From Streptomyces sp. NBC_01264 (GTDB lineage: Bacteria; Actinomycetota; Actinomycetes; Streptomycetales; Streptomycetaceae): a DNA stretch of 64,000 bases. A program made the translations under genes and the position numbers. Numbering within the stretch: the stretch's first letter is position 1; every line of letters starts with the position of its first letter. The DNA is taken from positions 1,054,001 through 1,118,000 of the forward strand of contig NZ_JAPEOX010000001.1 of the NCBI RefSeq assembly GCF_026340675.1, written 5' to 3'. This document shows, in pieces, positions 35,448-44,105 of this stretch. The notes beneath the pieces were generated by a model. The model saw only the letters and a program-made list of their open reading frames with translations. It was not told the origin of the DNA and made no database searches.

Positions 35448-35476
35448 TGCAACCCCTCAGTCATCTCAGCAATCAA

Positions 35477-35499
35477 GTATCTCAATCATTGAGAGATAC
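35477..35499. promoter_or_regulatory. Palindromic operator in the MMPL divergent promoter
   Basis: GTATCTC and GAGATAC flank an inner TCAATCATTGA. This 23-bp dyad resembles MarR/SlyA-type sites (TCAAT-N-ATTGA). It lies 30 bp before the transporter and 13 bp before the small gene at 35512, so one regulator could control both. Confidence 0.75.
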
Positions 35500-35511
35500 T
35501 ATGCTGGAAGC

Positions 35512-35733
35512 GTGGACTCCACGAACACCCCTCCCGCCGTACTTCCGTACGACGACCTGATCGGGTTGCGGTCCTTCGCCGTTTTTCTGCGGGGAGTCGC
35601 GACGAAGCCGGTCTGGTCGCGGGTGGTGATCGGCTCCTGCCTCGTCCGGGCCGCGCTCGTCGTGGAAGAGGGCACACGTGGGCGGCTGCGCGCCCGCGGT
35701 GCTTACCGCGCCAGGGCGGCGTTGATCAGGTAG
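35512..35733 (+). CDS. Short protein next to the MMPL operator, possibly a truncated regulator
   Basis: 73 residues from GTG 35512, placed where the cognate MarR/TetR regulator of the divergent MMPL gene would be expected. It starts MDSTNTPPAVLPYDDLIGLR and then FAVFLRGVATKPVWSRVVIG. No helix-turn-helix is visible and the second half is arginine-rich. It overlaps the end of the next opposite gene by 31 bp, which suggests a truncated regulator whose remainder was replaced. Coding status uncertain. Confidence 0.4.
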   Translation: MDSTNTPPAVLPYDDLIGLRSFAVFLRGVATKPVWSRVVIGSCLVRAALVVEEGTRGRLRARGAYRARAALIR

Positions 35734-35975
35734 CCGGCTTCCTCGGAGAGCCTTTGGCGCCGTCCGTCCTCGCTCATCTGCCGCAGTTCGCCGCGCAGGG
35801 CGATCTCCGTGCGCAGGAGTGTCGTTCTGGGCACCGGAACCCGCTGACCCGGCTTCTCCGTGAACGGCCGAAGTTCGGCCGCCAGCATGCGCGCGTCGTC
35901 CGATGTGCCACGTCGCAGTGAAAGGAATACACGGGCAAGCCAGTCAGCAGGAATCTGAACCATGAAGTCACTCAT
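35703..35975 (-). CDS. Hypothetical protein, ~90 residues
   Basis: From ATG 35975 (ATG 35963 possible): MSDFMVQIPADWLARVFLSL, AAELRPFTEKPGQRVPVPRT, TEIALRGELRQMSEDGRRQR. Composition is that of a small soluble helical protein. No ribosome site is convincing and no family is recognised. It overlaps the 3' end of the short gene on the other strand, so one of the two is probably truncated or not expressed. Confidence 0.45.
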   Translation of the reverse strand: MSDFMVQIPADWLARVFLSLRRGTSDDARMLAAELRPFTEKPGQRVPVPRTTLLRTEIALRGELRQMSEDGRRQRLSEEAGYLINAALAR

Positions 35976-36309
35976 GCCGGGGCAACGATTCGCCCCTGGC
36001 TCGTGACGGCCGACCACCCGCACGGCCCGCAATTGCGGGAGGATGGTGGAATTCAGTACAGGCCCATTCGCCGGGCGGTGTCCTCTCTGTGCGGCATCCG
36101 CCGGCGGAGACATGGCGGATGCCGGATCCTCCGCTCTACGGCAACCCAGCAGGCAGGGGAAGTCGCGACCTCAAAATTGTGCATAAAGGGTGCAAGTCGC
36201 TCAGCAGATCGAGCTGGGGGTACGTTCGGCCGGACCGGCCACCTCGCCGGAGGTGGCCCTGCCTCTACGAGAAGCGAAGCACCGCGTCCCCACCAGCTGA
36301 GGAGTATTC
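35976..36309. other. Intergenic region upstream of the DUF4383 gene
   Basis: About 330 bases without a gene. The run GGGTAC at 36218-36223 matches the -10 box of Streptomyces SigB-like stress promoters (consensus GGGTAC/T). A -35 (GNNTN) at the right distance is weak. DUF4383 genes are often stress-induced, so this is a candidate promoter and no more. Confidence 0.35.
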
Positions 36310-36816
36310 ATGAAGCTGAGCGACGAACTCCCAGTCGATCACAGGCTGGCAACCGTCTACCGCTATGGCGCCCTTCTCTGCGGGCTGATCCTGATCGCGT
36401 TCGGTGTGCTCGGCTTCGCCGGAGCCCTCCGCCCCTTCGACACGCAAGGCGAGACCATCGCGGGCCTGACCACCAACACCACTCTGAGCGTCATCTCCGT
36501 CCTCGTCGGGCTCGGACTGGCTGCGGGCGCCGTCATCGGCGGAAACTTCGCCTCCACCCTGAACATCACGGTGGGAGGCCTGTTCCTGCTCAGCGGGTTC
36601 GCGCACATCTTCATCCTCGACACGGGCGCCAACATCCTGGGATTCGGCATGACGAACGTGATGTTCAGCTTCGTCATGGGCTTGATCATCATGACCTTCG
36701 GGATGTACGGCCGTGTCTCTAGCAAGCTCCCCCACGACAATCCTTACTGGCAGCGCCGTCATTCCACGGATGAAGCCGGCCGGGAGCCACAGGCGAGCCG
36801 GGCCATCGCCTCGTAA
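36310..36816 (+). CDS. DUF4383 membrane protein
   Basis: 168 residues, ATG 36310 with TGAGGAG upstream. Four transmembrane helices: GALLCGLILIAFGVLGFAG, LSVISVLVGLGLAAGAV, ITVGGLFLLSGFAHIF, FSFVMGLIIMTFGMYG. The pattern GGLFLLSGFAHIFI with NILGFGMTNVMFSFVMG is the DUF4383 signature. The C-terminal tail is polar and disordered. Family function unknown; members are common in actinobacteria and often near stress genes. Confidence 0.9.
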   Translation: MKLSDELPVDHRLATVYRYGALLCGLILIAFGVLGFAGALRPFDTQGETIAGLTTNTTLSVISVLVGLGLAAGAVIGGNFASTLNITVGGLFLLSGFAHIFILDTGANILGFGMTNVMFSFVMGLIIMTFGMYGRVSSKLPHDNPYWQRRHSTDEAGREPQASRAIAS

Positions 36817-36861
36817 CAGTCCGTTTCCCTACGCGGGCGGTGCGGCGCGGGTGAGGATGCT

Positions 36862-38901
36862 GTGGTGATTGGCAACCTTCCCGAACCGTCATCGAGTCTC
36901 ATCGGCCGCGCACCCGAGAGGGCAGCGCTCGTGGCCGCGCTCGCCGAGCAGCGGCTGACGACCGTGACCGGCGCCGGAGGTGTCGGCAAGTCCAGTCTCG
37001 CCCTGCACGCGGTCGGTGCGGGCGAGGATACGGACGTCCTGATCGGGTGGGCTCACCTGTGGCCGCTGCAGGACGAGAAGCGGCTGGTGGCCACCCTTGC
37101 CGATGCGGTGGGATTCTCCGACCACCAGCACCGCGAACCGCTGGCGGGGTTGTCCGAGTGGATGTCCGGGCGCCGCACACTGCTGGTTCTCGATTCCTGT
37201 GAGCACCTGACCACCGCCGTACGCAGCGTGGTTGCGGACCTCCTGACGGCCTGTCCCGAGCTTCGGGTGCTGGTCACCAGCCGTGAACCTCTCGGAATCG
37301 CAGGCGAGGGCGTTCTTCGCCTGGGCCCTCTGGGAGAGAGCGACTCGATGGAACTGCTCCGCGAGCGGGCCGCGGCGGCGGGGTCATCGTGGCACGGGCC
37401 GGAGGCCGAAGCCTCGGCAGTGGACGTCTGCCGACTTCTGGACGGATTGCCGCTGGCGCTGGAACTGGCCGCCGCCCAGCTGGCAGGCACCTCTCCGCAG
37501 CGTCTCGCGGACCAGCTGCGTGCCCACGCGGGCGCGGAGTTGCTGCACACGCGCAAACCCGTACAGCCGGCGCGTCATCGGAGTCTGTGGACGGCCATGG
37601 GGTGGAGTCATGAGCTGTGTGAACCGAAGGAGCGGCTCCTGTGGTCGCGGCTGACCGTGTTTCGCGGGCAGTTCGACGCCACGGCCGCGCGCGCGGTCTG
37701 CGCGGACCGCCGGCTCCCGGCCGCCGACGTCACCTCCGCGCTGGAGGGCCTCGTCCGCAAGTCCGTCCTGACCCGGGTCGAGTCGGGCTTCCGACTGCTC
37801 GAGCCGCTGCGCGAATACGGCCGGATGTGGCTCGTCGAACTGGGCGAACTCGACGACGCCGCGGACCGGCACGCCACCCATTTCGCCGCGCTGGCCGCCC
37901 GGGCCGAAGAGGACTGGCTCGGACCGGGCCAGGTCGACGCCTATGCACGGGTGGAGGAGGCCCACACCGACCTGTGCGCCGCCCTGGACCACCTCCTCAT
38001 CACCTTCCCCGGAAGGGCCCTCGCACTGATGGGGCGGCTGGGGTTCTTCTGGGCGTGCACCGGACATCTGCAGGAGGCGCGCGGCTACTTGGAACGCTGC
38101 CTGGACCGGGCAGTCGAACCGGACGGGCCGGAACACACCCAGGCCTTGTGGGCACTGGGCACGACGCGACTCCTCCAGGGTGACCACGCGGGTGCATTCG
38201 CCCTGGCCAGCAGGTGCTCCGAGGCGGCCGACCCCGCCCTCGACCCCGAGGGGTCCCTACGGGCCGCCTACCTGAGCGGGCTCGTCCACTTGATGTCCGG
38301 CGACCCCCACCAGGCACACGCCACCGTCCGAAGAGCCCTGGATGACGTGCCCGCCGATCCCTTCTTCTCGCAGGCCCGCCTGTTCTGCCGGCTCGTGGCC
38401 GTCTTCGCCCTCACCGGGCTCGGCGACCTGGCCGAAGCGGAGAAGAAGGCCGAGTCGCTCCGCGAGAAGTGCGCCCTGATCGGCGAGTACTGGACCCGCT
38501 CCTACACCGAGTACCAACTCTCCCTGATCGCCCTCCTCCAGATTCGGCCCGCTTTGGCCGCAGAGCGGGCGCACGCGATGCTGCTGTCGAAGCGGAAGAT
38601 CGGCGATAGCTTCGGAGTCGCCCTCGGCCTGGACCTGCTCGCCGCTGCGGTCGCCCTTCAAGGCGAGGCGGATCGGGCGGCCCGCATCTACGCGGCGGGG
38701 TTGTTGCACTGGCGGGCCGTCGGCCATCCACAACGCGGCACCCCGGAACTGGCTCCAATCCGCGAGCAGTGCGAAGAGTCCCTCAGGGCCCGACTCGGTG
38801 CGGACGGCTTCACCCGGATACTCCAGGACGCCGAACGGGAAGAGCCGGCCGAGCTCCTCGCCCGGATTCTCGGCGAAGACGAAGCAGGCCGGCACAGGTG
38901 A
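36862..38901 (+). CDS. STAND ATPase with TPR-like repeats, lacking a DNA-binding domain
   Basis: 679 residues, GTG 36862. N-terminal NB-ARC-like ATPase: Walker A GAGGVGKSSLA at ~37-47, Walker B RTLLVLDSCEHL, sensor VLVTSREPLGIAGEGVL, and GLPLALELAAAQLAG (GxPLAL). Then a winged-helix-like arm (LFSRLTVFRGQFD-type, here LWSRLTVFRGQF) and TPR-like repeats to the end. This architecture is common in SARP/LuxR-type regulators, but neither an N-terminal SARP domain nor a C-terminal LuxR helix-turn-helix is present. It starts directly at the ATPase. It may work as a signalling hub or be a regulator whose output domain was lost. Confidence 0.85.
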   Translation: MVIGNLPEPSSSLIGRAPERAALVAALAEQRLTTVTGAGGVGKSSLALHAVGAGEDTDVLIGWAHLWPLQDEKRLVATLADAVGFSDHQHREPLAGLSEWMSGRRTLLVLDSCEHLTTAVRSVVADLLTACPELRVLVTSREPLGIAGEGVLRLGPLGESDSMELLRERAAAAGSSWHGPEAEASAVDVCRLLDGLPLALELAAAQLAGTSPQRLADQLRAHAGAELLHTRKPVQPARHRSLWTAMGWSHELCEPKERLLWSRLTVFRGQFDATAARAVCADRRLPAADVTSALEGLVRKSVLTRVESGFRLLEPLREYGRMWLVELGELDDAADRHATHFAALAARAEEDWLGPGQVDAYARVEEAHTDLCAALDHLLITFPGRALALMGRLGFFWACTGHLQEARGYLERCLDRAVEPDGPEHTQALWALGTTRLLQGDHAGAFALASRCSEAADPALDPEGSLRAAYLSGLVHLMSGDPHQAHATVRRALDDVPADPFFSQARLFCRLVAVFALTGLGDLAEAEKKAESLREKCALIGEYWTRSYTEYQLSLIALLQIRPALAAERAHAMLLSKRKIGDSFGVALGLDLLAAAVALQGEADRAARIYAAGLLHWRAVGHPQRGTPELAPIREQCEESLRARLGADGFTRILQDAEREEPAELLARILGEDEAGRHR

Positions 38902-39012
38902 GCACCAAGCATGTTCAATCATGCTCGGTTCACGCGACTTTCAATCACATATTGACACGGCAGGTGAGCTGCGTTGCACTTGTGCGCAATTCGCCACCTG
39001 CCGGAGGACGCT

Positions 39013-40962
39013 ATGCGCATCCGCCCCGCCCTCATCGCCGCCCTGTGCTCCCTCACTTGCTCCCTTGGCATCGCCGCGCCCGCCCAGGCCGCGGACGCCA
39101 CCTTCTACCTCGACTGCGCCTCAGGCAGCGACGCCGCGGCCGGCACCTCACCCGCCTCCGCGTGGCGCTCGCTCGCCAAGGTGAGCGCCACCGCCTTCTC
39201 GCCGGGTGACCGCATTCTGCTCAAGAGGGGGACGGCCTGCACCGGGACCCTCGCCCCGCAGGGCTCCGGCGTCCCCGGCCGCCCCATAGCCGTCGACGCA
39301 TACGGCAGCGGTGCGGCCCCGCTGGTCGCGGGTGCCGGCGCCCCACGCGCGGTGGTGCTGCGCAACCAGCAACAGTGGGAGATCCGCAACCTGGAGATCA
39401 CCAACTCCGGAGCGAGCAAGGGGAATCGCCGCGCCGTTTCGATCGAACTGAGCGACTACGGAACCGCGAGCCACTTCGTGCTGGAGAACCTCGACATCCA
39501 CGATGTCAACGGCGACGACACCAAGGACCTCGGCGGCAGCGGCGGCATCTACCTGACCGTCGGCGGCACCGCCGTACAGACCCGGTTCGACGACGTGGCG
39601 ATCCGCGGCAACAGCATCCGCACCGTGGACCGGGAGGGGATCTTCTTCGTCTCCACTTGGAACCGCTCCGGCTTCGAGACACCCAGCGCCGGCACGTTCC
39701 TGCCCTGGACCGGCGTGACGGTCAGCGGCAACCGGCTGAGCGACCTCGGCGGCGACGGCATCGTGGCGGGCAACACCGCGGGGGTGCTGGTCGAGCACAA
39801 CACCGTGCAGGGCTTCCAGCGACGCTCGGCCGGCTACAACGCGGGCATCTGGGCCTACGACTCCGACAACGCCCTCTTCCAGTACAACGAGGCGAGCGGC
39901 GGCGTCTCCACCCGGGACGGCATGGCGTACGACATCGACCAGGGCAGCGTCGGCACCGTCTTCCAGTACAACTACAGCCACGACAACGCGGGCGGCTTCT
40001 TCCTGCTGTGCAACGCCAACGGCATCCTGCGCGGGGCCGTGGTGCGCTACAACATCAGCCAGAACGACGCATACCGCGGCATCGAGAACTGCTCGGGCCC
40101 GATCGAGTCCGCCGACGTCCACAACAACACGATCTACATCGGCCCGGGTGTCAGCCAGTCCGTGATCCAGGAGAACAGCACCACCACCCGGCACGTCAGA
40201 TTCCGCAACAACGCCGTGGTGAAGGCCGGTTCGGGCACTGCCTCGATGACCCTGCGCGGCGGTGGCTACCAGCTCGACCACAACCAGCTGGTCAACATCA
40301 CCGGCGCCCCCGTCGGCGCCGGCGCCACCACCGACCCGCTCCTGCGTGCCGCCGGCACCGCCACCGACCGCGCGCACGCCGACGGGTACCGGCTCTGCGC
40401 CGGTTCGCCGGCGCTGGCTGCCGGGGCGGTGATCCCCGGTAACGGTGGGTACGACTACTTCGGCACCCCGGTCCCCGCAGCCGGCGCACCGGCGATCGGC
40501 GCGGCCGAGGGCCCGGGCGTCACCTGCGCCGGGCCGGTCAACTCCGGTGCCACCTACCGGATCGGACGCACCGGAACCGCTCAGGTGGTGGACGTACCCG
40601 GGGCGGTCGGCACCGGTGGTACCCAGCTGATCCAGTGGACCTGGCACGGCGGCAACAACCAGCGCTGGACCTTCGCCGCCAATGCGGACGGCAGTTGGAC
40701 GGCCCGCAACGTCCAATCCGGACTGTGCCTGGACGTCAACGCCAGCTCCACCAGCGCCGGAGCAGCCGTCATCCAGTGGACCTGCACCGGCAACGACAAC
40801 CAGCGCTGGCGGATCACCCCGACACCCGGGGGCAGCCACACCCTGGCCTCCGTCCGCAGCGGCCTGCTGGTCACCGCCGCGGACGGCACCGACGGCGCCC
40901 GGCTCACCCAGCAGCCCAACTCCGCTGCGGCCACCCAGAACTGGACCTTCACCCTCAGCTGA
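39013..40962 (+). CDS. Secreted parallel beta-helix protein with C-terminal ricin-type lectin domain
   Basis: 649 residues, ATG 39013 behind CCGGAGGACG. Signal peptide MRIRPALIAALCSLTCSLGI, cleaved near AQAADAT. Residues ~30-510 form a right-handed beta-helix (starting YLDCASGSDAAAGTSPASAW; repeated HNTVQGF, QYNEASGG, QYNYSHDNAGGF, VHNNTIYIG rungs), the fold of pectate lyases and alginate lyases. Residues ~515-649 are a CBM13/ricin lectin with three QxW-type repeats (NNQRWTF, DNQRWRI, ATQNWTF). Likely an extracellular polysaccharide lyase or hydrolase; the catalytic residues cannot be assigned. Confidence 0.9.
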   Translation: MRIRPALIAALCSLTCSLGIAAPAQAADATFYLDCASGSDAAAGTSPASAWRSLAKVSATAFSPGDRILLKRGTACTGTLAPQGSGVPGRPIAVDAYGSGAAPLVAGAGAPRAVVLRNQQQWEIRNLEITNSGASKGNRRAVSIELSDYGTASHFVLENLDIHDVNGDDTKDLGGSGGIYLTVGGTAVQTRFDDVAIRGNSIRTVDREGIFFVSTWNRSGFETPSAGTFLPWTGVTVSGNRLSDLGGDGIVAGNTAGVLVEHNTVQGFQRRSAGYNAGIWAYDSDNALFQYNEASGGVSTRDGMAYDIDQGSVGTVFQYNYSHDNAGGFFLLCNANGILRGAVVRYNISQNDAYRGIENCSGPIESADVHNNTIYIGPGVSQSVIQENSTTTRHVRFRNNAVVKAGSGTASMTLRGGGYQLDHNQLVNITGAPVGAGATTDPLLRAAGTATDRAHADGYRLCAGSPALAAGAVIPGNGGYDYFGTPVPAAGAPAIGAAEGPGVTCAGPVNSGATYRIGRTGTAQVVDVPGAVGTGGTQLIQWTWHGGNNQRWTFAANADGSWTARNVQSGLCLDVNASSTSAGAAVIQWTCTGNDNQRWRITPTPGGSHTLASVRSGLLVTAADGTDGARLTQQPNSAAATQNWTFTLS

Positions 40963-40983
40963 CCTCTCTGGAGCGCCCGGCAT

Positions 40984-40999
40984 GACCACATGGGTGGTC
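40984..40999. terminator. Short hairpin after the beta-helix gene
   Basis: GACCAC-ATGG-GTGGTC, 21 bases after the stop at 40962, between convergent genes. The stem is short (6 bp), so this is a weak candidate. Confidence 0.4.
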
Positions 41000-41117
41000 C
41001 AGCCGAGTTCCATCCACAGCTGAGCGTGTTCCAAACCGCCAAAGCCACAGACCTCGGCAGGCCGCCGCGCGTGTTCGCGGCGGGTCCGCGATCGTGAGCG
41101 TAAAGGTGGAGGAACCC

Positions 41118-42011
41118 TCACTCCTGCCGCTCCGCCCAAGGATCCGTGGGGCGGAAGTGTGCGTGGTGTTCCCGCAGGAAGGCGTCGAGGGTGCGGGGAG
41201 GGCGGCCGAGGAGTTCGGCGACCGTGGTGGTCGGGCTCTCGGGCCGGGTGACGGCGAGTTGCTGGATCTCGGTCACGTGGTCGGCGAGCCAGTCGGGCAA
41301 GTGGGCGTTGCGGATGAGGCTGTCGCGCAGGTCGCCCGGCGCGAGGTTGACGTAGCGGACCGCACGGCCCGTCAGAGTGGTCAGTCGTGCGGCGAGTTCG
41401 GGGTACGCGACGGCTTCGGGTCCGGTCAGGGTGTAGGTGCCGCCGGCGATGCCGGGCCTGGTGAGGGCGGCGGCGGCGACGTCGCCTATGTCGCGGCAGT
41501 CGATGAAGTTGCAGGGCGAGTCGCCCATCGTGCCGAGGATGACTCCCTGGGCGACGGCGGGAGCCAGGCGCAGAAGGTTCTGCATGAACGCGTAGGGGCG
41601 CAGAACGGTGTGGGTGAGACCGCAGGCGCGCAGGTGTTCCTCGACGGCGTGGTGTCCGCGCGAGACGGCGACCGGGGAGTCGGGTTCGGCGGCGGGTGCG
41701 GAGACCTTGACGATGTGTCCGATGCCGGCCCGGACGGCGATATCGATGGCGCGGGTTTCGAGCGCGACCTGCGCGGGGCCGTTGGCCATGGTGAGGAAGA
41801 GCTGGCCGGCGCCCTCGAACGCGGCGCGCAGGGACCCGGGGTCGGAGGCGTCGGCGTACTGGACCTCAACGGGCCGCGGGTGTAAGCCGGTTGCGCAGGG
41901 GATCGGGATGTGCGGAGTACGGGTCAGCGCGCGGACGGGTGCGCCGAGGGCGAGGAGACTGTGGAGCAGGGCGTTCCCGGTGGCACCGGTCGCTCCCATG
42001 ACAACGATCAT
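41118..42011 (-). CDS. NmrA-like NAD(P)-binding protein
   Basis: 297 residues, ATG 42011. Rossmann start MIVVMGATGATGNALLHSLL (GxxGxxG) with basic ALTRTP for NADP preference. Then QLFLTMANGP, GIGHIVKVSAPAAEP, and TVLRPYAFMQNLLRLAP. This is the SDR_a5/NmrA layout, which acts either as quinone/isoflavone-type reductase or as a redox sensor of NADPH. No canonical YxxxK is seen, fitting the atypical SDR class. It lies 84 bp downstream of a membrane protein gene on the same strand and probably shares its MarR-controlled promoter. Confidence 0.9.
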   Translation of the reverse strand: MIVVMGATGATGNALLHSLLALGAPVRALTRTPHIPIPCATGLHPRPVEVQYADASDPGSLRAAFEGAGQLFLTMANGPAQVALETRAIDIAVRAGIGHIVKVSAPAAEPDSPVAVSRGHHAVEEHLRACGLTHTVLRPYAFMQNLLRLAPAVAQGVILGTMGDSPCNFIDCRDIGDVAAAALTRPGIAGGTYTLTGPEAVAYPELAARLTTLTGRAVRYVNLAPGDLRDSLIRNAHLPDWLADHVTEIQQLAVTRPESPTTTVAELLGRPPRTLDAFLREHHAHFRPTDPWAERQE

Positions 42012-42095
42012 CGAGTACTCATTCCTTTGTTCGTTCCTTGGTGGCTTCGGTCAGGCCCGGGCCCGTCGGGCGGGTGGGCCCGGTGGCGGGACGGG

Positions 42096-42599
42096 TTACG
42101 CCGAGGAGCCCGGGAGTGCCGGGGTGGCGGCGCGCCAGCGGAGGGTGACGATGGTCGTGGCGAGGGCCGCGGAGACGGGCAGGTCGATGCGCAGGCGCTC
42201 CAGCCAGGGGTTGACGGAGACCGGGGTGTGGACGGGTACCCATGGGATGTGGACGGGTACCCATGGGGCCGCGAACCATCCCAGCAGGGCCGCCGCGCCG
42301 GCGGTGGTGGTGACGAGTGCGGCGGTCAGGGCGAAGCGCGGGGTGGTGACGGTCCAGCGTCGGGGCCGCCCGCCTCGCCGCAGCCAGGCGCCGACCAGGA
42401 ACGCCACCACGGCAGAGGTGCCGGCGATGGAGGTGCAGGCGGCCACGGCCAGGTCCCGCTGCCCGTTGACGAGACCGGCGGTGCCGGCCATCAGTGCGGG
42501 GGCGGCGTAGGCGGTCAGCACTTCACGCCACAGGGTGAACGGCCGGGACGCCCGGGAGGCTGCTCGGTTGCGGCTGGTCCTGTCCGTCGTTACGGGCAT
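42096..42599 (-). CDS. Four-helix membrane protein with a 7-residue tandem duplication
   Basis: 167 residues, ATG 42599. Four hydrophobic helices: LTAYAAPALMAGTAGLV, LAVAACTSIAGTSAVVAFLV, FALTAALVTTTAGAAALLGW, and a C-terminal one near LPVSAALATTIVTL. The loop between helices 3 and 4 contains PWVPVHIPWVPVHTP, from a 21-bp direct repeat. No family recognised. It starts ~90 bp after the operator-like sequence that also precedes the MarR gene, and is followed by nmrA-like. The three form a likely regulon. Confidence 0.7.
   Translation of the reverse strand: MPVTTDRTSRNRAASRASRPFTLWREVLTAYAAPALMAGTAGLVNGQRDLAVAACTSIAGTSAVVAFLVGAWLRRGGRPRRWTVTTPRFALTAALVTTTAGAAALLGWFAAPWVPVHIPWVPVHTPVSVNPWLERLRIDLPVSAALATTIVTLRWRAATPALPGSSA
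42227..42268. repeat. 21-bp tandem duplication in the membrane protein gene
   Basis: TGTGGACGGGTACCCATGGG occurs at 42227-42246 and again at 42248-42267, unit 21 bp, differing only in the last base. It is a multiple of three, so the frame is kept and seven residues are repeated. Confidence 0.9.
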
Positions 42600-42685
42600 G
42601 GTGGCCTCTTTCTCGTACGTGCGAGGGAAGCGAAGGGTCGCGGCGAGGAGCGGGGGCGGGGCGGCAGACCCACCCTGCCTTCATG

Positions 42686-42710
42686 TAATTAGGCAGCTAA
42701 CTACTGGGCC
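42686..42710. promoter_or_regulatory. Candidate MarR operator upstream of the membrane protein/NmrA genes
   Basis: A 25-bp sequence starting TAATTAGGCAGCTAACTACT. It is identical at 21 of 25 positions to the sequence at 43282-43306 before the MarR gene, and it contains the dyad TTAG-GCAG-CTAA. The reuse before both transcription units points to a common regulator. Confidence 0.75.
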
Positions 42711-42757
42711 AAAAAAGGACCCGCCGAAGGGCGGGGCCAGAACAGCGGAGAACGCGG

Positions 42758-43276
42758 TCAGTCGGCGACCAGGGCCGCGCTGCCGCGGACCACTCGGGCG
42801 AGCAGCTCAAGGAACACCGCGCGCTCCTCGACGGAAAGCCCGCCCACCATCACCTCGAGCCGCCTGAAGTGCTCCGGCGCCATGTCGCGCAGGAGCTGCG
42901 CACCACGCGCGGTCAGGATGGCCACCGTGCCACGGCCATCCTCCACGGAGGGCCGGCGCGCGATCAGACCTTCCCGCTCGAGGCCGTCCAGCAGGCCGGT
43001 GACCGTGGCCCTGGAGACACCGAGGTCGGCGGCAAGGCGCGACGGAGACTTTTCCCCACCGTGGTCTTCGAGGTCGGCGAGCACTCGGTAGCGCCCCGTC
43101 GACAGGCCGAAGCGGGCGAAGTGCACCTCGGTCATCCTGCCCACCCGCGCACCCGCCGAGATCAGCCGCACCGCGACCAGCACCGCCTGGGGATCGACCT
43201 CCAGGCCGTACTGCTCGACCTGCCTCCTGGCCTGGTCGAGCGTAGGCGCCTCACCGTCGATGCCGTCGCTCGTCAT
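42758..43276 (-). CDS. MarR-family transcriptional regulator
   Basis: 172 residues, ATG 43276. Helical N-terminus (LDQARRQVEQYGLEVDPQAV), winged helix with TEVHFARFGLSTGRYRVLAD, recognition region ADLGVSRATVTGLLDGLERE and wing LIARRPSVEDGRGTVAILT. It probably represses itself and the divergent-in-function but same-strand membrane/NmrA genes through the shared 25-bp element. NmrA-type redox genes under MarR control are often induced by quinones or aldehydes; this is inference here. Confidence 0.9.
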   Translation of the reverse strand: MTSDGIDGEAPTLDQARRQVEQYGLEVDPQAVLVAVRLISAGARVGRMTEVHFARFGLSTGRYRVLADLEDHGGEKSPSRLAADLGVSRATVTGLLDGLEREGLIARRPSVEDGRGTVAILTARGAQLLRDMAPEHFRRLEVMVGGLSVEERAVFLELLARVVRGSAALVAD

Positions 43277-43281
43277 GCAGA

Positions 43282-43306
43282 TAATATGGCGGCTAACTAC
43301 TTGGCC
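43282..43306. promoter_or_regulatory. Candidate MarR autoregulatory operator
   Basis: A 25-bp sequence starting TAATATGGCGGCTAACTACT, lying 5 bases upstream of the MarR start and nearly identical to the site at 42686-42710. It would allow autorepression. Confidence 0.75.
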
Positions 43307-43418
43307 TGTCAAGGGATTCCGAGCTGGGCCGAGCAGCTGCCCCTTCCCGCGACCTCGTCGGCCCGCCCGGCCCCGTGGACCGTGGACCGTGCGAAGGTGA
43401 GGGCATGAGGCTGAGGCG

Positions 43419-43955
43419 ATGAGCGCGGGATCCGCCGGCCGCCTGGTGCTGCTGCGCCACTCCAAATCCGCCCGGCCGGGCGTCGCGGACCACGAGCGGC
43501 CACTGGGTCCGCGCGGTCTGCGGGACGCACCCGCGGCGGGCCGCTGGCTGCGCGACGCAGGCTGCTTGCCGACACTGGTGATCTGCTCCACCGCCCGGCG
43601 GGCCCGAGAGACCTGGGCGTTGGCGGCCGGGCAACTGGGCGCCGAGGTCCCGGCGCGTTTCGACGAACGGGTCTACGCCGCCGAGCCGGAGGAGCTGCTG
43701 GAGGTGGTGTCCGAAGTGTCGGATGAGGTGAAGACGCTGCTGCTCGTCGGCCACAACCCGGGCCTGGAGGAGCTGGCCGTCAGCCTCGCCCGGAAGGCCG
43801 TGGCCGCCGCGGAGGCCGAACCGATCGAACGCCTGTCCCGGAAGTTTCCGACGTCCGCGATCGCGGTGCTCTCCTGCCCCGCTTCCTGGCAGGAGCTCGC
43901 GCCGGGCTCGGCCCGGCTGACCGACTTCGCCGTCCCCCGGGGCGCCGCCCGCTGA
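43419..43955 (+). CDS. SixA-type histidine phosphatase
   Basis: 178 residues, ATG 43419. The N-terminal LVLLRHSKSARPG is the SixA version of the RHG phosphohistidine motif (His as nucleophile), with LPTLVICSTARRARETW and the second His in LLLVGHNPGLEEL. Enzymes of this small class dephosphorylate phosphohistidine or small phosphoesters. Complete length. It stands alone between the MarR gene and the carboxypeptidase fragment. Confidence 0.9.
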   Translation: MSAGSAGRLVLLRHSKSARPGVADHERPLGPRGLRDAPAAGRWLRDAGCLPTLVICSTARRARETWALAAGQLGAEVPARFDERVYAAEPEELLEVVSEVSDEVKTLLLVGHNPGLEELAVSLARKAVAAAEAEPIERLSRKFPTSAIAVLSCPASWQELAPGSARLTDFAVPRGAAR

Positions 43956-44105
43956 CGTACGCCACAGGCGCATCCGGAAGTGGTTCACATGGCCCCCGAC
44001 GCAGCCGATCCGAAGGCTCCCTCCGGAATACGGCGGATCGTCGGCCCTCCCCCGTGCCCTGTTCGCCGCCCGCAGCGCGGGCGGATGCGGCTGCGCCAGG
44101 TCAGG

